Part shown: positions 35,567 to 45,183 of the stretch, one piece after another
How positions within the stretch are numbered: position 1 is the first letter of the stretch
How the letters are laid out: each line of letters starts with the position of its first letter
NCBI GenBank assembly: GCA_017795005.1
Contig: CP051242.1
Span: forward strand, 2,968,119 to 3,032,118
Origin: Balneolaceae bacterium
GTDB lineage: Bacteria > Bacteroidota > Rhodothermia > Balneolales > Balneolaceae
DNA: 64,000 bases
Direction: 5' to 3'
The notes under the pieces: generated by a model
What the model was told of the DNA's origin: nothing
Seen by the model: only the letters and a program-made list of their open reading frames with translations
Database searches by the model: none
Translations under genes and position numbers: made by a program

Positions 35567-38038
35567 ATGCAGCGCACAGTAATTAAACGAGACGGCTCAC
35601 AGGAAAAATTTGAAACCCAGAAAATCATTAATGCGATCTTTGAGATTTTAGTTGGCCTCGAAATCGAGGACAATTACGAGATTGTATTTCGCATTATGAA
35701 GGAACTGGATCTGAAAGTTCCGGAGCTTGTTAAAACGGAGGAATTGGATCAGCTTCTGCTGAAAGCCATCGAGCAGCTCATTCCCCAACACCCGATGTTC
35801 GACACATTGGCCACTCGTCAGCTTCTCAAGCAAATCAACAAAAAAATTGACCGACAACTTGTAAGTTTCACCGAATACCTGGATCACGCCATTAATGAGA
35901 AACTGGTAAAAGAAGAGCTTCTGGAATTTGATTTGGACATCCTTCAATCTGCCATGGATTACGGTCGGGATGAACTGTTCGGCTACTTCGGTCTCACTAC
36001 GCTCCGCGATAGATATTTGATGAAAGACCGTTCCCAAAATATCATTGAGAAACCGCAATGGTTTTTTATGCGGGTAGCAATGGGTATCGGCAATACCAAT
36101 GAAGAAGTGGTGAAAGTGTACAACAAACTCTCGCAGTTAGAATACATGCACTCTACACCAACCTTGTTCAATTCCGGCACGCCGATGTCTCAGTATTCTT
36201 CCTGCTATGTGAGTGTAGTTGATGACTCACTTGATTCCATCATGGCAAAAGCTACCGAAACGGCCTTCCTTGCAAAACATGCCGGGGGAGTCGGCACCGA
36301 TGTCAGCCGGGTTCGTGCTACCGGTTCCCTCATCAATTCCTTGAATGCGAAGTCTTCCGGGGTAATCCCTTTTATAAAAGTATTTGATACGTTGGTAAAC
36401 TCGATTCAACAAGGTGGCCGACGAAGAAGCTCTCAGGTGATCTCCATCCAGCCCTGGCACCTCGACATTGAGGCTTTTCTGGATTTAAAAGAAACCACCG
36501 GAAATGCGTATTTCAGAACACCTTCTCTGAATACCAAACTCTGGACGCCGGACGAGATTATGCGTCGTATCGAGCACAAAGAAGATGTGTATCTGTTCGA
36601 TCCGGGTGAATGCCCTGAACTGGTGGAAGCCATCGGTGCTGATTTCACTGAAAAGTATAATCAGCGCATTAAAGAAGCTGAGGCTGGAAAAATTCAACAA
36701 TTCAAAAAAATTGAAGGCGAAACTTTCTACAAGAAATACCTCTTCAAGCTGGCAAAAACTGGTCATCCGTGGCTGATCTTTAAAGACGAGCATAATCGCA
36801 AGAATCCCTGCCCGGATTACAGTGTAATCAACAGCTCGAATTTGTGTACAGAGATTTCCATCCCCAACCGGCCCGATTCCACCGCTGTGTGTACGCTGGC
36901 TTCGCTGAACCTCTCTAAACATGTAAAATCTGACGGCTCGGATTTCGATTGGGACAAAATCCAGGACACCTTGGAAACGATGGTGCTGGCACTGGATAAC
37001 ATTCTCGATAAAAATTTCTATCCCTCAGAAGAAGCCAAACGCAATACCATGGATTTGCGTCCACTGGGGATTGGTTTAATGGGATTCGCAGAAGCATTAG
37101 TCGATCTTAAAATTTCATATGATTCCGAAGAGGCAGTGATAGCGGCCCGTAAGCTGGGACAATTCATGCGAAAAACCTGCTATGCGAAGTCTGAAGAACT
37201 GGCACAGGAACGCGGAGCCTTCAACCATTACAAAGAAGCCAAGTACGACTACTCTCCACGTCGAAACGCTGTACTTCTTGCTATCGCTCCGACTGCGACT
37301 ATTTCTATTATTTCCGGAACTACCTCTTCTATCGACAGCTACTTCAGTAACCTGTATTCAAGGGATACGCTTTCCGGGAAACATATCGTCATCAACAGCC
37401 AATTGATCTTTGATCTTGAAGAAAAAGGGCTTTGGGATGACCGTATGGCTACCCTTATCAAACAACACAGCGGCTCAGTGCAGCTTATTGATGAATTTGA
37501 AGGAAAGATCGACAAAGAGATTTATAAAACGGCCTATGAAATCCATCCAAACCGACAGGTGGATATTGCTGCTGCCTTCCAGGAGTCGATTGACCAGGCA
37601 GTATCCAAGTCATTGTACATCGACGAACAGTTACGTGGAGACATGCCCGAAATTTATCTTTATGCCTGGAAGAAAAAGCTCAAATCTACCTACTACTGCT
37701 TCATCGACAAAGTGGTAAAAGGTGAAAAATATACTTCTAAAGTAAATAAACGAGGCAGCCGCTCCGGATTTGGCGGAGGTTCTGAGAAAGAAGAAACAAG
37801 CAAAGTTTCGGTTGACGAATCAGAAACTACAGCGGAAAGCATTTCTTCCACTCCAACCTCAGTCCGCCGGGGATTCGGTCAGCCAGCAGCAACGGAAACA
37901 GCTGAATCACAGGAAGCACTTATTCTCGAAGCCCGCGCAAAATTTGGTGACGAACGGGTAGAAGAAGTTTTGGCTGCTGGTGAAGATGCCTGTCCGACTG
38001 ATCCGCTGCTGAGAAAAATCTGCCCGAGTTGTGAATAG
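35567..38038 (+). CDS. nrdA: Ribonucleoside-diphosphate reductase large subunit with ATP cone
   Basis: It reduces ribonucleoside diphosphates to deoxy forms with NrdB. An ATP-cone (about 1-90, VIKRDGSQEKFETQKI) gives allosteric activity control. Active-site residues are Cys213 (SSCYVS) paired with Cys442 (VCTLASLNLS), the thiyl cysteine Cys427 with Asn425 and Glu429 (NSSNLCTEI), and the tyrosines near DPLLRKICPSCE and elsewhere complete the route. The C-terminal CPSC pair, after a low-complexity Ser/Thr/Glu linker (about 725-790), should shuttle electrons from thioredoxin. It forms an operon with nrdB. Base composition looks a little richer in GC than neighbouring genes. Confidence 0.95.
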   Translation: MQRTVIKRDGSQEKFETQKIINAIFEILVGLEIEDNYEIVFRIMKELDLKVPELVKTEELDQLLLKAIEQLIPQHPMFDTLATRQLLKQINKKIDRQLVSFTEYLDHAINEKLVKEELLEFDLDILQSAMDYGRDELFGYFGLTTLRDRYLMKDRSQNIIEKPQWFFMRVAMGIGNTNEEVVKVYNKLSQLEYMHSTPTLFNSGTPMSQYSSCYVSVVDDSLDSIMAKATETAFLAKHAGGVGTDVSRVRATGSLINSLNAKSSGVIPFIKVFDTLVNSIQQGGRRRSSQVISIQPWHLDIEAFLDLKETTGNAYFRTPSLNTKLWTPDEIMRRIEHKEDVYLFDPGECPELVEAIGADFTEKYNQRIKEAEAGKIQQFKKIEGETFYKKYLFKLAKTGHPWLIFKDEHNRKNPCPDYSVINSSNLCTEISIPNRPDSTAVCTLASLNLSKHVKSDGSDFDWDKIQDTLETMVLALDNILDKNFYPSEEAKRNTMDLRPLGIGLMGFAEALVDLKISYDSEEAVIAARKLGQFMRKTCYAKSEELAQERGAFNHYKEAKYDYSPRRNAVLLAIAPTATISIISGTTSSIDSYFSNLYSRDTLSGKHIVINSQLIFDLEEKGLWDDRMATLIKQHSGSVQLIDEFEGKIDKEIYKTAYEIHPNRQVDIAAAFQESIDQAVSKSLYIDEQLRGDMPEIYLYAWKKKLKSTYYCFIDKVVKGEKYTSKVNKRGSRSGFGGGSEKEETSKVSVDESETTAESISSTPTSVRRGFGQPAATETAESQEALILEARAKFGDERVEEVLAAGEDACPTDPLLRKICPSCE

Positions 38039-38116
38039 TATTTCCAGATTGACATTTTGCGAATCGTAAATTATCGGTTTCATTTAACCAATTATGTATT
38101 TAGCTTAAAATGTAAC

Positions 38117-38316
38117 CAATGATGGTCTCATTGAAACGGTACTTGTACCAACTTTGAGTTAAAAGGGAATTCCCGTGAAAATCGGGAGCTGTTCCCGCAA
38201 CTGTAATTCTGTCCGTGTTTATGCGGAGTCGCAGCCTCATCTTTGCCACTGTTCTCCTGAGTATTTGGAGGGCGGGAAGGCGCTGCAGCAGAAAAGCCAG
38301 GAGACCTGCCATCATT
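38117..38316 (+). promoter_or_regulatory. Cobalamin riboswitch controlling btuB
   Basis: A perfect 8-bp closing stem (AATGATGG at 38117-38124 with CCATCATT at 38309-38316) encloses the conserved parts: AAAAGGGAATTCCCGTG, ATCGGGAGCTGTTCCCGC, AACTGTAAT, GCCACTG, GCGGGAAGGCG and the B12 box AAGCCAGGAGACCTGCC (38294-38310). The btuB start is 49 bases downstream with AAAGGAG between, so ligand binding probably hides the start site or stops transcription. Confidence 0.94.
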
Positions 38317-38364
38317 TAACCATCGCATTTCCTTCGGGTAAAAGGAGCTGTTGATATCGATGCT

Positions 38365-40284
38365 ATGCGTCTTCTTTTATTTATAACCGTATTTATCAGC
38401 TTTAGCAGTGCTTTTGCTCAGACTCAACCTGATACTGTAATTCTCAAAGAAATTACGGTTAAGGCGACCCGCATTCATCAACCTCTACTTAAACAACCCA
38501 TCTCTGTTACCACTATCAATTCGATAAAAATCGACGCACTATCAGGAGGTACTATTTCGGAAGTGCTTAATGCTCACGCCCCGGTGTATGTTCGAACAAA
38601 CGGCCCGGGTGGACTTAGTACGCTTTCTCAGCGAGGGTATTCTTCATCACAGACCCAGATATTGTGGAATGGCTTTCAACTCAATCACTCCATGCTGGGG
38701 TTAACGGATCTTTCCTTGATACCGGCATTTGCAGTTGGTCAAATTACCGTTGCGTCCGGAAATGGAAATACCTCTTTTGGTGAAAAAGGAGGTGGAACTG
38801 TTGCCCTTCAGACGAAAGAGCCTGAAAATGAACTGGGAGTCTCTCAAACCATTGGATCTTTTAACAAGTCTATTACTGAAACCTATGCGGGAGTCCATCT
38901 TGGAAAATGGAGTTTCAGCTTAGTTACTGGTTTAGAAAAGTCGGACAATAATTTTGGTTATTCAACCCGTGAATTCAATAACGAAGCAGGTGGATTTATC
39001 ACCGTAAGGAAACAACGTTCCAATAACGAAGTGTCTTCCAAAACAGGAATCCTTTCAATTGGCTGGAAAGAACACCAGAAAAATTTTATTTCTACTTTTT
39101 GGCTGTATGACGCCTCTAATAACATTCCGGGTGGGATTTCAAGTCCATCTCCCCAGGCTAGTCAGGAAGATTCATATTTCCGATGGATGAGCCGTTTTAC
39201 TACAACAACTTTTGGGCAGAAACTAACTTCAAAACTATATGTTAACAGACAGAAATTGGATTTTTTCAATCCTGCCAGTAATATTGATAGTCGTAGTACC
39301 AGCAACTCGGTTATTGGTGATGTTGAACTCTTAAGCGAACTCCACCAAACGCTGGATTTAGTCTCTTCTCTACAAATCGGACATTCCTATGTTAACGCCT
39401 CTGACTACTCAGGAAAAGCTGATCGGTCACAGTTTTCACTTCAAACTCATCCACATTGGCAGCCTGTTGAACGGGTAAATCTGTACGGGGGACTTCGTTT
39501 TGATTACTATTCTGATTTTAAAGAGGCATACAGCGCTAGCTTTGGAACAAATATCGAAATTCTTACTGATCATTTATTTCTAAAAGGGCAAATAAGTAGA
39601 AATTTCGTTGCCCCAACTTTTAATGATCTGTACTGGCCGGGGCTCGGTAATCCTGATTTGAATCCCGAAACCAACATAAAGTATGAAACCGGTTTATTGC
39701 TAGATCAAATGTTCTCCGGATTCGCCCATTCTACTGAACTCACCTTGTATGATGGCATTGTTGAAGAAGGCATTCGCTGGCTTCCGATTGGCGGAAGTGA
39801 TTTCCGACCTGTAAACCTGGAAAGTGCTCGCCTTTTCGGGTTTGAAATCAAAGAAAATCTACAATTCTGGTCCAGAGATTTTCATCTTGATCTGCAAACG
39901 ACACTCCTTCACACTAAAGCGACACTAACAGAACCCCGCTTCGAAGGTGACCGCGCAGAAGATAAACAACTAAGATATACACCAGAATGGCAGCTAAAAG
40001 CTAGTGCATTTCTAAAGTGGAAATCTCTGGTTTCAGTATTTAGTTACAACTTTACAGAAGAAAGATTCAGCTCGGCTGATCATCAAAGTCCGTTCGACCC
40101 ATTACCGTCCTATGAGGAGGCAACATGGAGTACTTCTATCAAAATTAAAAAGGGCAACTTCGGGATTAGCCCTCAATTCACTGTTCAAAACCTGTTTGAT
40201 GAAGACTATGTCGTAATTCTCGATTACCCGATGCCCGGAAGAAATTATCAACTCAAATTAACGATCAACTATAAACTCAATTAA
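38365..40284 (+). CDS. btuB: TonB-dependent vitamin B12 receptor, BtuB-like
   Basis: The signal peptide (cut after SSAFAQ) is followed by a TonB-box-like DTVILKEITVKATR. The plug domain (about 45-150) has ISEVLNAHAPVYVRTNGPG, LSTLSQRGYSSSQTQILWNG and the VASGNGNTSFGEKGGGTVAL motif. About 480 residues of barrel strands end with LFDEDYVVILDYPMPGRNYQLKL, the usual TonB-receptor finish. With 639 residues it is the size of BtuB, and the B12 riboswitch right before it supports cobalamin or a related corrinoid as ligand. The secreted propeller gene follows after seven bases. Confidence 0.88.
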   Translation: MRLLLFITVFISFSSAFAQTQPDTVILKEITVKATRIHQPLLKQPISVTTINSIKIDALSGGTISEVLNAHAPVYVRTNGPGGLSTLSQRGYSSSQTQILWNGFQLNHSMLGLTDLSLIPAFAVGQITVASGNGNTSFGEKGGGTVALQTKEPENELGVSQTIGSFNKSITETYAGVHLGKWSFSLVTGLEKSDNNFGYSTREFNNEAGGFITVRKQRSNNEVSSKTGILSIGWKEHQKNFISTFWLYDASNNIPGGISSPSPQASQEDSYFRWMSRFTTTTFGQKLTSKLYVNRQKLDFFNPASNIDSRSTSNSVIGDVELLSELHQTLDLVSSLQIGHSYVNASDYSGKADRSQFSLQTHPHWQPVERVNLYGGLRFDYYSDFKEAYSASFGTNIEILTDHLFLKGQISRNFVAPTFNDLYWPGLGNPDLNPETNIKYETGLLLDQMFSGFAHSTELTLYDGIVEEGIRWLPIGGSDFRPVNLESARLFGFEIKENLQFWSRDFHLDLQTTLLHTKATLTEPRFEGDRAEDKQLRYTPEWQLKASAFLKWKSLVSVFSYNFTEERFSSADHQSPFDPLPSYEEATWSTSIKIKKGNFGISPQFTVQNLFDEDYVVILDYPMPGRNYQLKLTINYKLN

Positions 40285-40291
40285 ATACACT

Positions 40292-41638
40292 ATGAAAAAA
40301 ATCAGATACTACCTCTTAATTGCCGGGCTTTTTGCCTCAGCAAATCTTTTTGCGCAAAACAAAGAACTCGTAAACGTAGTAGTAGGAAACGAAGGAAATT
40401 TTTTGGCTTCGAATGCTACCATAACCAATTATTTATTGGAAACTACCACCGCCACAAACGGAGTTTTTCTGTCTGCAAATGGTGTAAGCATTGGGGATGT
40501 AGTACAAAGCCTAGCATGGATTGATGGTAAAATCTTTGCTGTGGTTAATAACTCACAAAAAATTGTGGTTGTAAATCCTCTCGATTTTACCCAAACAGGA
40601 CAGATCACTTTTGGAGAAGGAGCAAGTCCCCGGGAAATTGTTCAAGTAACAGATTCAAAAGCCTATGTTACGGACTTATATGGTTCAGCTGTTCATTCAG
40701 TAAATCTGAATGATCTTTCAGTAACTACTGATACAATTTCGGTAGGAATTAATCCAGATAGAATTATTGAACATAATGGATATGCTTATGTAGGGAATAA
40801 TGGTTTTGGCAGTGACAGTACTATTTTTAAAGTTGATGTATCAACCAATGCCGTGGTAGATACATTTTATGTAAGCAGGGGACCCGCGGGTATGGTTGTA
40901 GATTCACAAGATAACCTTTGGGTTGTTTGTACAGGTTATGCTGGTGATTACGATACTGAATGGAATTTAATACCGGGAACCGCGCGAAATGGTGGTATTC
41001 ATGGGATTAATCTTCAAAATGGAATTGAAATTGCATTTGAAGAGTTAGCATCTGCTGATTCTGATATTGCATTGGATGAACAGAACGGAGCGTTATATGT
41101 AAACAGTGGTGGAGTTCGGGTATTTAATCTGGCAAATAATGAAATGGCTGCTGATACTTTAATTCCTGGCTTTTTCTATGCCATGGGCTACGAATCGGTA
41201 GGCGGATCAATTTATCTTGCCAATGCAAAAGATTTTTCCTCTACAGGAGAGATTCTTATGTACAGTAATTCAGGTGAGGAAAAAGGCAGCTTTGATGCAG
41301 GTATTATTCCGGGAAGTTTTCTTTTTGTTTACGATGATATGATTAGTACTTCCAATGAGTCAGAAGAAAAAATCCAGTTATTTGCACTTGCGCAGAATTA
41401 TCCAAATCCATTTAACCCAACTACCAATATTGAGTTTTCTCTTCAGCAACCGGGTAATATTATACTTCAGGTATACAGTTCAAACGGACAAAAAGTAGCC
41501 GAACTGGCTAACGGTTACTATACTACTGGTTCACATTCTGTCACATTCGATGCTTCTAAATATGCATCCGGTATATATATTTATAGAATAGTAACCGAAC
41601 AAGGATCAATTTCAAGAAAAATGATGCTTATCAAATAA
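40292..41638 (+). CDS. Secreted beta-propeller with T9SS sorting domain, candidate B12-capturing partner of BtuB
   Basis: A signal peptide (cut near LFAQ) precedes about 330 residues of YVTN-type blades: GKIFAVVNNSQKIVVVNPLDF, SKAYVTDLYGSAVHSVNLND, GYAYVGNNGFGSD and NLWVVCTGYAGDYD. The C-terminal 85 residues are a T9SS type A sorting domain (LAQNYPNPFNPTTNIEF, then SGIYIYRIVTEQG). It starts seven bases after btuB, under the same B12 riboswitch. In Bacteroides a seven-bladed lipoprotein, BtuG, sits on BtuB and captures B12; this protein has the same fold type and gene position but a T9SS tail in place of the lipid. B12 binding is inferred, not shown. Confidence 0.8.
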   Translation: MKKIRYYLLIAGLFASANLFAQNKELVNVVVGNEGNFLASNATITNYLLETTTATNGVFLSANGVSIGDVVQSLAWIDGKIFAVVNNSQKIVVVNPLDFTQTGQITFGEGASPREIVQVTDSKAYVTDLYGSAVHSVNLNDLSVTTDTISVGINPDRIIEHNGYAYVGNNGFGSDSTIFKVDVSTNAVVDTFYVSRGPAGMVVDSQDNLWVVCTGYAGDYDTEWNLIPGTARNGGIHGINLQNGIEIAFEELASADSDIALDEQNGALYVNSGGVRVFNLANNEMAADTLIPGFFYAMGYESVGGSIYLANAKDFSSTGEILMYSNSGEEKGSFDAGIIPGSFLFVYDDMISTSNESEEKIQLFALAQNYPNPFNPTTNIEFSLQQPGNIILQVYSSNGQKVAELANGYYTTGSHSVTFDASKYASGIYIYRIVTEQGSISRKMMLIK

Positions 41639-41649
41639 ATCAAAATCTA

Positions 41650-41686
41650 ATACCGAATAAGGTACTTTAAGTACTTTATTCGGTAT
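41650..41686. terminator. Long hairpin after the btuB operon
   Basis: ATACCGAATAA pairs with TTATTCGGTAT, continued inside by GTACTT with AGTAC, giving a near-perfect 37-base palindrome. No T run follows, but its place between convergent genes suggests a terminator for both strands. Confidence 0.6.
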
Positions 41687-41732
41687 AACTAATAGCATTT
41701 ATTACTGTCTATCTTTGTAAAGAAAACAGGTC

Positions 41733-42929
41733 TCAATCAATAGAAAAGACAACTTTAAACTCAGAACCTATTCCCTCTTTTGACGTTGTTTCCAAGTTCC
41801 CATCAAGTTCTTTAATGTGATGTTGAACCAGACTTAATCCCAATCCATAACCACCTTCACCGTTCGTTCCCTTAGTTGAAGTAACTTTATTTTCAATTAT
41901 TTCAGATACTTTACTTTCACTCATTCCAACACCACTATCTTTTACTGTTATCTTTAACGATTTATTCTTGAAAGTATCCTTTTGTGAGTCAGAATTTAGT
42001 ATTTCAAAATGTACATCAACACTTTTTTTAGGCTCTGTAAATTTAATAGCATTTGAAATCAGGTTTCCAACAATTTGAAGTATTTTACCATCATCAATGG
42101 AATAACTGTTAGAGTCTCCAGAGTGACTAATATTAAGTGAGACTCCTTTTTTAAGAGATAAGGGTAAATATAGCCGCTTTATTTTCTCAACTAAAGCTTT
42201 AGTTGAAATTGTGTCATCTTCTATTTCTTCTTCCTCAAGCTGATTAGATAAAACATTTTCTGAATAGCTTAACATCTCCTTTCCACTTTTTTTAAGTAAA
42301 GTGAGGTATTTTTTTATCTCCTCACTATTCCCATCGTATTCCATTTGGATTAACTCTCCTAATCCAATTAAACCATTTATCATCCCTCTTAAATCATGAG
42401 CTATCTCTCTTTTAGCTGTTTTTTGATCTTTAAGAGCTTTCTTCATTTTATTCTTTACTCGTATACTTTCTAATCGTGATACAATGTCATCTGCTAGGAT
42501 ATTGATAAATTCCTTTTCTGTATCTGTAAGTGTTAATTCTCTAAGGCTGATAACACAAAACGATCCGACACTAAATCCTTCTTTTGAAATTAATGGAACT
42601 CCGTAATAATATTTAGCACCGGCTGCTTTAATACTTTCGATATTCATAAATCTATCGTCTTTGCTGAGATCAAAGACTTCCATAGGTTTTTCCCTCTCAA
42701 CAGTATAGGAACAAATCGTTTCGTCTCTTTGAACGATTAAATCTTTGGTTCCAATCTGAGAAACGGACCATTGGAAGGAGCTATCTATAAAATTAAGTTG
42801 AGAAATCTCGGTCCCTGCCAGCTTTGCAGCCAATTTATTTAAATTAATGAACTCGCTCTCTAATGACTCATAGTCCAGATTAAAATCCGATAGGTTAACC
42901 AGACGCTTAAATTCCTTGTCTTTATTCAA
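41733..42929 (-). CDS. Soluble GAF-domain sensor histidine kinase
   Basis: Residues about 20-155 form a GAF domain (ICSYTVEREKPMEVFDL, YYYGVPLISKEGFSVGSFCV). A dimerisation segment follows with the phosphorylated His178 in REIAHDLRGMINGL; here the usual Pro after HDLR is Met. The catalytic ATPase has its N box (IVGNLISNAIKFTEP) and G boxes (VKDSGVGMSES, GGYGLGLSLVQHHI). There is no membrane helix, so it senses a cytoplasmic signal. No response regulator is adjacent, making this an orphan kinase. Confidence 0.9.
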   Translation of the reverse strand: MNKDKEFKRLVNLSDFNLDYESLESEFINLNKLAAKLAGTEISQLNFIDSSFQWSVSQIGTKDLIVQRDETICSYTVEREKPMEVFDLSKDDRFMNIESIKAAGAKYYYGVPLISKEGFSVGSFCVISLRELTLTDTEKEFINILADDIVSRLESIRVKNKMKKALKDQKTAKREIAHDLRGMINGLIGLGELIQMEYDGNSEEIKKYLTLLKKSGKEMLSYSENVLSNQLEEEEIEDDTISTKALVEKIKRLYLPLSLKKGVSLNISHSGDSNSYSIDDGKILQIVGNLISNAIKFTEPKKSVDVHFEILNSDSQKDTFKNKSLKITVKDSGVGMSESKVSEIIENKVTSTKGTNGEGGYGLGLSLVQHHIKELDGNLETTSKEGIGSEFKVVFSID

Positions 42930-43055
42930 ATGACTCCTTTTTTAAACCTATTCCAACATACAATATAAAGTTGACCTTCTTACAACTTATTTAACGTACG
43001 TAATAACCTGTAGATTGGATTTATTCGATTTTATCTTATAAAAAAATCTTTTCTC

Positions 43056-44192
43056 TTATTTCAGGCTGAATATTTTCCCCGCTTTCTGAATAACCAGATC
43101 CTTCATTTCAAGCTGTAGCAGACTAACCAGCAGCTGGCTGGTATTTACTTCCAAATCATCCCCGATGCTGTCTATTTGAGCTTCTCCCTTTTCAAGATAT
43201 TCACAAACTTTCTGACTTAATTCATCTAACTCTTCTTCTTTCCAGAGTTTTGGGTTAGGTATAATCTGCTTTTCTGATGAGTTCTTTTTTCCGGTTTCGA
43301 GTGGTAGTTCGTCCAGTATATCATCAATAGTTTGAACCAATTTTGCCGCACCTGTTTTGATAAGGTAATTGCAGCCCGAGCCGGAAAGATTTTCTAGTGA
43401 ATGAGGTATAGCAAACACTTCCCGGTTTTGATCCAGTGCTAGATCGGCAGTGATCATACTCCCCCCCTGCATTCCCGATTCTACAACCAAAACACCCAAA
43501 CTCATCCCACTTACAATCCTGTTTCGAACCGGGAAATTACCAGCATCCGGAATAGTACCTAAAGGAAATTCAGTTATTACAGCTCCCCCTTCCCTTACAA
43601 TCCTGTTTGCTAAATCAGCGTTCTCTCTGGGGTATAGATTATCAATTCCTGAACCTAATACTGCCACAGTAGGTGCTCCAACATCCAGTGCTGCTTTGTG
43701 AGCAAAAGCATCAATACCATGAGCCAGACCACTAAAAATGCATAATCCTTGATTTCCGATTTCACTGGAAAATTTTTCCGCCATCTTCTTCCCATAATTT
43801 GTTGCGTTACGTGTCCCGATTACGCCAACACCAGGTTTTGATAAAGCTTCAGGATCCCCCTTTAACCAAAATAAAGCAGGGGGATCATAAATCTGCTTCA
43901 ATAAACCGGGATACTCGGGATCAGCAATGGTTATAATCCGTGCTTTTACCTTTTCGGTATTTTTTATGATCTGATCTACTTCTTCCCATTTACCAAAAGA
44001 AAGAATAGATAGTGCTGATGCTTCACCAATAGTTTCTACACTACGAAGTTCAGTTTTGGAAAGATTGAAAATCGTAGATGGCTCATCAAAAGCCTTTGCC
44101 AAAAACTTGATACGCTTGGAACCCAGTCCCGAAATGAGACTAAGGGCAAGGAAAGTTCTAAGATTCGGATTCTGATTCGAGTTCTCTTGCAT
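43056..44192 (-). CDS. dprA: DNA-processing protein DprA
   Basis: DprA loads RecA on incoming single-stranded DNA during natural transformation. An N-terminal helix-hairpin-helix-like part (about 1-75) precedes the Rossmann-type domain with GVIGTRNATNYGKKMA, FSGLAHGIDAFAH, AVLGSGIDNLYPRENADLA and RNRIVSGMS. A C-terminal winged-helix segment (about 310-378) has the CEYLEKGEAQIDSIGDDL pattern. Length of 378 residues is normal. Its start overlaps the end of obg by 35 bases, so the two are translated from one message. Confidence 0.95.
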   Translation of the reverse strand: MQENSNQNPNLRTFLALSLISGLGSKRIKFLAKAFDEPSTIFNLSKTELRSVETIGEASALSILSFGKWEEVDQIIKNTEKVKARIITIADPEYPGLLKQIYDPPALFWLKGDPEALSKPGVGVIGTRNATNYGKKMAEKFSSEIGNQGLCIFSGLAHGIDAFAHKAALDVGAPTVAVLGSGIDNLYPRENADLANRIVREGGAVITEFPLGTIPDAGNFPVRNRIVSGMSLGVLVVESGMQGGSMITADLALDQNREVFAIPHSLENLSGSGCNYLIKTGAAKLVQTIDDILDELPLETGKKNSSEKQIIPNPKLWKEEELDELSQKVCEYLEKGEAQIDSIGDDLEVNTSQLLVSLLQLEMKDLVIQKAGKIFSLK

Positions 44193-45165
44193 GCTGGATT
44201 CTCTCCCATAATGTTTCTCTTAACTCATCTACTCCATGACCGGTAGCAGATGAAATAAGAATAACGGGAATTTCATCCTCAAAATGAAACTCTTCTTCAA
44301 GCTTAAATCCTTGTTTTAAATCCATCTTAGTGATAGCTAACACCCTTGGCTTGTCAAGCAAATCGGGACGGTATGATCTTAACTCATTAAGCAATGCATT
44401 GTATTCGTACTCAATATTAGTCTCAGCGCTCACCATAAAAAGCAACACATTATTGCGTTCAATATGTCTTAGAAATTGAATCCCTAATCCTTTCCCCTGA
44501 TGTGCTTCTTCGATAATTCCGGGAATATCTGCCATCACAAAACTCCGGTAATCAGCAAATTTTACCACTCCAAGATTTGGTTCTAACGTTGTAAAAGGAT
44601 AATCCGCAATTTTAGGTTTTGCTTCAGAAAGGGCTGATAGTAAGGTACTTTTACCTGCATTTGGAAAACCAACTAACCCGACATCAGCAATTAGTTTAAG
44701 TTCAAGTTCTATCGTCTTTTCTTCACCAGGTTTTCCTTCCTGAGCAAATTGTGGTGTTTGATTAGTGGCACTTCGAAAATGCCAGTTTCCTAACCCTCCT
44801 CTACCACCTTCAGCAATAACCAACGATTGTTCATCTTCAGTAATTTCTCCTAAACGTTCTCTGCTATCTGCATCAAAAGCAACCGTACCCAGTGGAACTT
44901 CCAGAATAATATCTTCTCCGTTAGCTCCGGTTTTCCTGCTTTTTGCACCATGTTCACCGGCCTTTGCTTTGATAAATTTTTTGTAGCGTAAATCCAGAAT
45001 AGTATTTAACTGCTTATTACCCTTTAAAACAATATCGCCGCCTTTTCCCCCATCACCGCCATCAGGGCCACCTTTTGGGACAAACTTTTCTCTGCGAAAA
45101 TGAGCGGAACCATCCCCTCCTCTTCCGGCAGTTACATAAATTTTAGCGTAATCAGCGAATCTCAT
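44158..45165 (-). CDS. obg: GTPase Obg/CgtA
   Basis: An essential ribosome-associated GTPase involved in large-subunit assembly and stress control. The Gly-rich Obg fold fills residues 1-158 (KFVPKGGPDGGDGGKGGDIV). The G domain follows with its P-loop GFPNAGKSTLL (166-176), the switch region DYPFTTLEPNLGVV, DIPGIIEEAHQGKGLG and the ITKMDL specificity motif. The C-terminal OCT extension is absent, as in many members. Upstream is a perfect 16-bp palindrome before accD. Confidence 0.96.
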   Translation of the reverse strand: MRFADYAKIYVTAGRGGDGSAHFRREKFVPKGGPDGGDGGKGGDIVLKGNKQLNTILDLRYKKFIKAKAGEHGAKSRKTGANGEDIILEVPLGTVAFDADSRERLGEITEDEQSLVIAEGGRGGLGNWHFRSATNQTPQFAQEGKPGEEKTIELELKLIADVGLVGFPNAGKSTLLSALSEAKPKIADYPFTTLEPNLGVVKFADYRSFVMADIPGIIEEAHQGKGLGIQFLRHIERNNVLLFMVSAETNIEYEYNALLNELRSYRPDLLDKPRVLAITKMDLKQGFKLEEEFHFEDEIPVILISSATGHGVDELRETLWERIQHARELESESES

Positions 45166-45183
45166 TTCGTTATTCGTGAATGG

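Noticed and set aside
35648-36058. Leftward frame of 136 residues, and one at 36485-36922
   Set aside because: Both are antisense to nrdA, whose motifs are intact throughout.
37182-37961. Three small rightward frames within nrdA
   Set aside because: Other-frame readings of nrdA with low-complexity content and no start signals.
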